In this document: in pieces, positions 14,250-20,356 of the stretch | How the letters are laid out: every line of letters starts with the position of its first letter | How positions within the stretch are numbered: position 1 is the stretch's first letter | DNA from: Symbiodinium natans | Taxonomy: Eukaryota; Sar; Dinophyceae; Suessiales; Symbiodiniaceae | Direction: 5' to 3' | Assembly (NCBI GenBank): GCA_905221605.1 | Contig: CAJNDS010001079.1 | Location: forward strand, 830,001-850,356 | Length of the DNA stretch: 20,356 bases | The notes under the pieces: generated by a model | The model's input: the letters and a program-made list of their open reading frames with translations, nothing else | Told to the model about the DNA's origin: nothing | Databases searched by the model: none | Made by a program: the position numbers and the translations under genes

Positions 14250-17062
14250 GATGGTCGAGAGGTTTTTGTGTAAGGGTTTTCGGGTGCATTCAAGTCCGAT
14301 CGCGGATGTGTCAGATTCCAGCGATTTCCAGCGAGGCTGCAGTATGTCGTTTACATGGCCGAGAGCAGCACCGGTAAAGAACGATCTTTGGTGGGCATCG
14401 CAGACAGAGGCGTGCCTTGCCAGGCACTCGCGGGGCGGTTTTGGTAGCAGACGAGGTATCAGGACGCAACATTCAACACTCGAAGTCTCCGAAGTGGAGC
14501 ACCTAACAGCCTAATAACAGCCTAACTTTCAGGAACACCCGGTGTGCCATCACAAAAAGCTAAAAACTATGGCAAGGAGGCGGCAGCAAATGCTGCGGCA
14601 GGACATAGCTGGAATCTGCAGAACTTGTTAGCCGCACCTCTGAATTCTGAATTAAAGCACCTAACATCTCGAGCGGCAATGCTAGGCATACCGCCCGAAA
14701 CCTTCCGTTTTTCAATCCACCATATCGCCAACTACAACCCAATGAAACCGCATTCGCACATCCCAAATCCCTAAATGCTAGCTGCTAGCCCAAAGCACAG
14801 CACATGTCGTAAATCCCGCAGGTCAATGAAACGAAGCAAATCCTTTAACACCCTTTGTCTGCCCAGGTGCACAACATGAGCATCGTGCCCAAGACTCACT
14901 CCACTACTGAATTTCACGCACTTCTTGATCTACACAGCTTCCCGCTTGTCCGAGCGGCTTGGCACGGGGAACTGGGGGAGGAGGGGCGGGAGGGGCAGGC
15001 GAAGAACTGGAGACGCCGCTTCTTTCTGATAGGCCCTGTAGAATGTAAGATTCCGACTCTTCCAAAATTGGTTTTTGACCCACAGACCACACCCAAACGG
15101 AGGCAAACCAAGCACGAAGGCCAGACGATTCACCATGCCATCTTTACATCTACATGCTGTTACATGACAAAGCTCCGTCCTTACTTGCATAGCGTCCTCC
15201 GAGGCAGACGACGCCCGTGGCACATCTGATTTTCGATGCGGTGGCCAGCGTTTCCGACACTACCTTTGAAGACCGGGAACCGGACTCAGAGGGCTCAGTG
15301 AGGGCTCCGGGACATCCAGGGCATTTTGAGCATAGAGCTGTTCCATGCAGTCTCCTGAATACACACTACGTATTCCCATTGGATGTCGATCGACCAAAAC
15401 TAGGGCTTCGTTGCGTCGAGTTTCGAGTCGAAGATAGCCAAGGGCTTGTGTTATTGAGGCATCGTGCGGTTTTGCACAGCTTCTGCAAGGTTTGTATGGT
15501 TTTTTTGCACCTACATCTACATTGTTTACAAGGCGCCGAAAGGCTTCTAGGATTCTAGGGCATTCCAGGGTTTTCTCGGTTGCACAGGTGCTTGTGCATG
15601 GGGTTCTCAGGGCTGTCGACCCCAAGTATGTTCACATTTCTTTTCATTGTTGCAACAGAGAGAAGAAGGCCCAATTCACGCGAAGCTAAGAGAGAAGGTA
15701 CATAGACGCCCATACAAAATGCCCTCAGAACGGAGCCCCCCTTCATCTTCACGAACATTTAAGTGGAGCTCCCAGGATTTGGATGTTCAGGAGGTTGGCG
15801 GCAATGTCACGTGGACCGCGCCTGTTGAGGACCGGGCGAGAGAAGTTGAAGAGCTTCTCTACAAGACTTGTGTGTGTTGCATTGCGGTGCTCCTGCTCCC
15901 CTTGACATCTTCGATAACCAGTGCATGTTAACTTGGAGCCCACAGGCCTCACAAGTCATGCCACCCATTTGCCACCCATTTGCCACCTGCAGGGCCATGT
16001 TCAGTTGCATCGCATCTATGTGGCGAACTCACCGAGAGGCACACAGCCGCGATGTTCTTCCTCTTGTCATCTACGCACGTTCCGGATTCGATGGAACTCG
16101 TGATTTTTTAGAGAGGGGCCGGCCTGTACTCCGTGGTTAACTGCAACTCCGATATGCCAACGTGATTCATGGTGACATGGCATTGCATTCTTGATTGCGC
16201 AGTTTCCGAAGATTGAGGGGCAACAGCGGTCTTCCGAAGAATCCTTCAACTCCGATCCTGACCCAAAGTTGCTGATTCCTAGCACTCGGAAAGCCAATCC
16301 CAGACACGACCGTCAAGTCTTTGCGCTGATCCCACGGCTGAAATACAATGGTGCTACCTGCTGCTGCTGCTGCTGCTAGCTGCTACTGGGGGAGGGAGGG
16401 GGTGCGGGGGATTATTTCTAACGACAATGGCATCCATTTTTTGGAGGCGACGCGTGCTTCCAGGTGGCATCCGAGATGGCCGGCGCGATTGCTTCGAAGG
16501 CGGATGCATTCTTTTTCACGTGGCTCCCAGGAGGAAGGGTGTAGGCCCCGAAACCCTGATTGCTATCCGGACTCTCGGTCCCGTCCGTGTGCATGCAGTC
16601 TGTGCTCGCTACAACCCCCTAGGTGTTTGGAGGAGGTTCACCAGAAGTGTTCGAGTGGGCAGATGGATCCTTGTGCACAGGAACCTGCTGGTCTACACGC
16701 AGTCGGCGCTGATGGAGCAGCAGCCTGGAAGCAAGGGAAGCCCCACCAAGTATCGAGAATATTTCAGAATCAAAGGCTGCTTAGCACGCTTCCTTTGTGC
16801 TTCTCTTTGGGGGATGTACTCGCCTTAACTCCGGTTTCACAAAGCCTGGAGAGATGCTCAGGGCAAGTTTATTCTGTTTCAATCGGGCTGGTGTACTTCT
16901 AGTCCACACTCACCTCCGTTCGAACACACTAAAGGGCTTTAAGGGCTTTCAAAGGTACTCAAAGGTGTTTCTCTTAGATTCGAGTGGGTCTACAGAAGCT
17001 TGTGCGAACCAGAGACGCCCCCCAAGAGGCTTCTTGAACTTGACAGCGTTCATGTTTAATGT
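14250..17062. other. Intergenic region without recognisable genes
   Basis: Several frames of 60-184 residues occur on both strands, but none has recognisable domains or a preferred frame over its overlaps. Visible features are minor: a tandem CCCATTTGCCAC pair near 15965, six CTG units at 16358-16375, and clustered AAGGGCTTT and AAAGGT(G/A) motifs at 16928-16975. A single exon of an intron-rich gene could be missed here. Confidence 0.4.
16358..16375. repeat. (CTG)6 trinucleotide repeat
   Basis: Six perfect CTG units in unique sequence, followed by CTAGCTGCTA. Confidence 0.9.
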
Positions 17063-17096
17063 GACCCCAAACCCTAAACCCTAAACCCCGAACCCT
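17063..17096. repeat. Short CCCTAAA telomere-like tract
   Basis: About four to five CCCTAAA-type units (CCCCAAA, CCCTAAA twice, CCCCGAA), C-strand orientation. Confidence 0.8.
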
Positions 17097-19600
17097 GTTT
17101 GGGTCAGGATGGAAAGCTGAGAGTCTGTAGGGAGAATTCCCCTTCTCGCAAGGACCACGCCGGTTTACCATGCCATCCACTCGGCTGTTGTACTCACTAG
17201 CCATGTGATGTGTAGCACTTCTGGGCACGGTCTTCTTGCTGCTATAGTCGAGATTGCGGGACTAAGCAAGGACAACTTCACCTCCGTCTCCAACATCACC
17301 CTGCCGGACTTCGATCTAGACGCGGGAATCCCTTTCCTGGACATCGGCTGTCTTAGCAGATCTAGATGCGAGACTAGGCGACTCCATGTCTCGATGACGA
17401 TATGGGATTATGTAGGGTTAGGAGCGGATTATGTAGGATTATGTAGGGTTGAAGGCTTAGGGCTTGAAAGGCTTTCAAGGGTCTGGCACTGAGCTCTCTA
17501 GGATGTCTTATAGGATGCCGTCTTGGGATATTAATCCGATCCTCCGATATCCCTGTCAGGCGACTTGGGTGGCGAGCTTTCCTGGGATCCGCCGGAGGAA
17601 CTCTTCACGAATGTCCGCAGCAGTATGTTATTTTAATTTATGCTAATGCATTTCTGTTTTTATAGTAAATAGTATTATTCAGCTCATTTATGCTTATGTC
17701 TACGTTACACTATCCTTCGCCCTGGCACCCGGAACTTTCAATTGCTGCGGTTTCGGGGCCAAGCCGAAATTGTGCAGGACGAAAGCCTCGTGACTTCCTA
17801 CAACATCTACTTTGCGAAGGGGTGGCAAATCGTGAGGGCATGTGAGGGCCGTTTGCCCATGCTTGGGGTCCGTAGTCGAACGCGTTAGCCTAAACCAAAG
17901 CATCTCAAAGCAGCTGCTTCCTACGCCCATTACTCTCGTTCCGTGAGTCTGGGGCTTTGGAGCTTAGGGCTTTGGGGTTTGAGGGCGGGAGCGGTCAGAT
18001 GCAGCAGCGTTCAGGGCAGAAGGAGTTGAGGATTTCAGCGTTTTCAGTTTGGGTAGTCATGCCACCGCCTGCCCTCTAAACTCTCGAAGCCATAAACGCC
18101 TGGGAAATCCAGACAGGATCCCGGCCCGAAGCGAAGTCCCCTGGCCCCTGGGAAGCTCACGAACAGCCACCTAGGTTTTTGATTGGAGGACCGCTCTGGG
18201 CTTTGAAGGCCCAGCACACAGCGTGCTCCACAGAAGCCGCCGTGGCGCCGTGGAATACCCGGAAAGGGCTCCAGACCCTGAGAGTCTAAACATTCTAAAC
18301 CCTAAGCCCTTACCCTCAGACCCCCCACCGAACCCCCAAACTCCAAAGCCTGCTCCCCGACAAAAAGCCCACACCCCGAAGCCTAAACCAACGCTCAAAC
18401 CCTAAAGCCAAGGAAAAACCTGAATCGAGCCTCCCCAAAACCCCTACAAGAACTGAAGAACGTGTCTCCACATCTAGGGGAAATAGGAAACTGGAATTTA
18501 GGGAGCTGGATACCTGTATCCTTTGTTCGATGCTTTTCAAAGTGCAAAGTGCGAAAGCCGGTGGACCACAGACCAGCGCTCTGAGCACCATTCACATACA
18601 TTCACAAAGGCTAGAATTCGCCTGGAGCAGCTTTCTGTTTCGTTTCGGCACGCTTTGCCGATTGCACGTTCCGTGCCGCTTCCGTTCATTCCTCGATGCG
18701 CTTTGGTGCTGCTGCAAAGCCTGATTTTTCTGTTACTCTTGCTGACGTCGACTTGGCAAGCAGAGCGAAAAAGCGAATGCCGCCGAGAGAAGCTCCAACA
18801 GACTAACAATCACAACTGTGCATGAGAGCTTGGCCCCTATGCCTGGTTCATGCCGGCCCTGTGTTTGGGACACATATTGCCGAGGCTCCTTGTCGCCGCG
18901 CGCAGGGCTGCGACCCTGGACGACGGGGCCGGGGGGGATGGCCCGCGTTGCACACTCACCTCCTCATGTAACACCACGCGCAGTCACATCAACCTGCGGA
19001 AAACATCTGAAACCAGCAGTAATTACAGAGTTTTGGGGTCATGAGCTCTCAGATGCCATCATATTTCATCACATGCAGCCGTCACGTCCAATGGAGCCGC
19101 ACCCACTTTTCGCCGGGACCCGCCGGGAGCTTGGGCGTGCCACAAATTCAACTCCGATGTTGGTCCACTCAACAGCTCAACGCTCAAATCTGTTCTTGTT
19201 GCAACCGCAGGCTTGTTGTCAGGGAAAAGAGGGCGAAGTTGGCAACAGGGTTACGTGTTTTGCTGCTTTCAAGATATCCCCGCATCGAGCCCAAAGTTCG
19301 GCTAGTTTTTCGACGTGGGCGGGAAACTGATGGGAGCACAAGTGTCCAGCTAAGGCTTGTCGCCTTCTCCTTCCCGTGGACGGTGCAGAGGCGTGCTTCG
19401 GGGTTGACTTCTTACAGTTTGGGAGTTTGTCACAGGCATTCTGAAACGCGGAATTGTAAGGTTGCCTTTCATGGGTTACCTCGGGCCTTAGTTGTAAACA
19501 CACGCGCTTGTTTCCACACGCGCAGGGCCACAACACGCACAACACGCAGAAACGCGCAGAGGATCCAACACGCGTTTTAGGACCATACAAAACGGCTTTG
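17097..19600. other. Intergenic region without recognisable genes
   Basis: It contains three GATTATGTAGG repeats (about 17405-17450), a short AT-rich block (about 17625-17700) that stands out from the GC-richer surroundings, and a degenerate telomere-like C-strand tract at about 18290-18410. Frames of up to 179 residues overlap one another and lack recognisable motifs. Confidence 0.4.
18291..18412. repeat. Highly degenerate telomere-like tract
   Basis: Spaced AACCCTAAGCCC, GAACCCCCAAACTCCAAAGCC and CCGAAGCCTAAACC motifs suggest an old CCCTAAA array that has decayed. The periodicity is no longer regular. Confidence 0.45.
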
Positions 19601-19608
19601 GCTCCACC

Positions 19609-19637
19609 ATGCGTTTTCCAGGCCTTCCAAAACGCAT
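19609..19637. repeat. Short inverted repeat ATGCGTTTT / AAAACGCAT
   Basis: Nine-base arms (19609-19617 and 19629-19637) flank an 11-base spacer containing AGGCCT. Related AACGCATTTT or GCGTTTT motifs recur at about 19570, 19829, 20191 and nearby, so this is one member of a local family of short repeats. Confidence 0.6.
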
Positions 19638-19653
19638 TTTGCTGGTTGAGGGT

Positions 19654-19703
<50 letters not shown>

Positions 19704-19826
19704 GTGGGGGGGGGGGGGGTGGGGGGGGGGGGGGGGGGGGGGGGATGGGGGAGCGAGGGGGGGGGGGATGGGTGGGGGGGGAGGGAGGGTGGGGAGGTGG
19801 GGGAGGGGGGAGGAGGGGGGAGAGGA
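19654..19826. repeat. Poly-G tract and G-rich region
   Basis: A run of 49 consecutive G (19654-19702) is followed by runs of 14 (19706-19719) and 24 (19721-19744), and then GGGGAGG/GGGTGGG sequence to about 19826. It has strong G-quadruplex potential on the plus strand. Poly-Gly and poly-Pro frames across it are artefacts. Run lengths are likely to be imprecise in any assembly. Confidence 0.95.
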
Positions 19827-20028
19827 AAAACGCATTTTCCCGCTGGCGGGCTTTAATAAGGGTAGAAGTGGGGGCAGGGAAAATGCTTTTCCCAGCCTTC
19901 CAAAAAACATAACAAAAACTCTCAGAACAAAAACGCGCAATTTTGGTGTTTGTCTCGGGAGGTGAGAGGGGCAAGGGAGGGAGGGAGTGCGGAGGAGGGA
20001 AGGGGGGGACATTTGTGGGCGGGAACCC

Positions 20029-20126
20029 TCAAACCTCAACCCTCAACCCTAAACCCTAAACTCTAAACCCCAAACCCCAAACCCCAAGCCTTAAGCCCTA
20101 AGCCCTTAGCCCTAAACCCACACCCT
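20029..20126. repeat. Degenerate CCCTAAA telomere-like array
   Basis: About 13 units with CCTCAA, CCCTAAA, CTCTAAA, CCCCAAA and CCCTTAG variants, C-strand orientation. Confidence 0.85.
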
Positions 20127-20356
20127 GGAAATCGGAACGTGCTGCCCGCATGCGGACAGACTTGACACTTAGACCCAAAACGACGCCGCAGAATGCGTTT
20201 TCGGGGACTGGAAAAAAGCATTTCGCAACTGCCGGCCTATCTGTTAACCGGACTGAACACGCCCAACGCGCGTTAACACGCAGGCATCCAACGCGCGTGT
20301 GTTTTTACCATTTAGCCTCGGGCTCATTGTGAATTTGCCGGACAGCTTCTTCCGCT

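Noticed and set aside
16348-16902. 184- and 133-residue overlapping plus-strand frames
   Set aside because: Two frames compete over the same DNA, neither has recognisable motifs, and one includes the CTG repeat; coding is not supported.
19488-19974. Poly-Pro and poly-Gly frames
   Set aside because: They are translations of the G homopolymer tract in different frames and have no coding character.
1-20356. Dinoflagellate spliced-leader sequence or relict copies
   Set aside because: I looked for the conserved CCGTAGCCATTTTGGCTCAAG-like core on reading through and did not see a match.

Overview
The window looks like nuclear DNA of a dinoflagellate, possibly a Symbiodiniaceae-type genome. This is an inference from three things: scattered interstitial TTTAGGG/CCCTAAA arrays, a very long Ty1/copia polyprotein of the kind I associate with dinoflagellates, and large low-complexity intergenic regions. 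A plant or another alveolate with the same telomere repeat cannot be excluded. Nothing prokaryotic (operons, ribosome-binding sites) is visible.

Positions 1-11406 are dominated by one degenerate, chimeric Ty1/copia-like retroelement on the minus strand. In reading order it has: a 954-residue Gag with a coiled coil, a capsid-like domain, a CCCH finger and a CCHC knuckle (11406-8542); the start of an aspartic protease with its DSGATH motif, in another frame (about 8616-8500); about 4.4 kb of foreign DNA (about 8500-4040); the protease remainder fused to the end of a Mutator-like transposase fragment (5033-3492); an integrase N-terminal zinc region and the start of the catalytic core (3567-2464); a deletion and frame disruptions; then a long frame (2379-241) with a putative 2-oxoglutarate/Fe(II) oxygenase-like domain followed by reverse transcriptase, whose C-terminal part continues after another frameshift to the window edge (about 345-3). 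The element is not autonomous. I count at least three frameshifts, one insertion/rearrangement and one integrase deletion.

The foreign DNA inside the protease holds a (GA)n/(GT)n microsatellite (5609-5722) and a 2.4 kb satellite-like array (about 5740-8152). The array's base unit is 81 bp, with a 588 bp higher-order duplication and interspersed tRNA-like modules. Because 81 and 588 are multiples of 3, the array gives long spurious minus-strand frames.

From 11647 to 14246 the sequence alternates between C-strand and G-strand telomere-like arrays, including a 480 bp array rich in the octamer TTTAGGGG. Between them are short islands, one holding a plausible 3' terminal exon (about 12185-12407) and one a small minus-strand frame with an in-frame partial duplication (13857-14105). 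From 14250 to 20356 I recognise no gene. That stretch holds degenerate telomeric tracts, a CTG repeat, a 49-base G run inside a 170 bp G-rich tract, and a family of short AACGCATTTT-type repeats.
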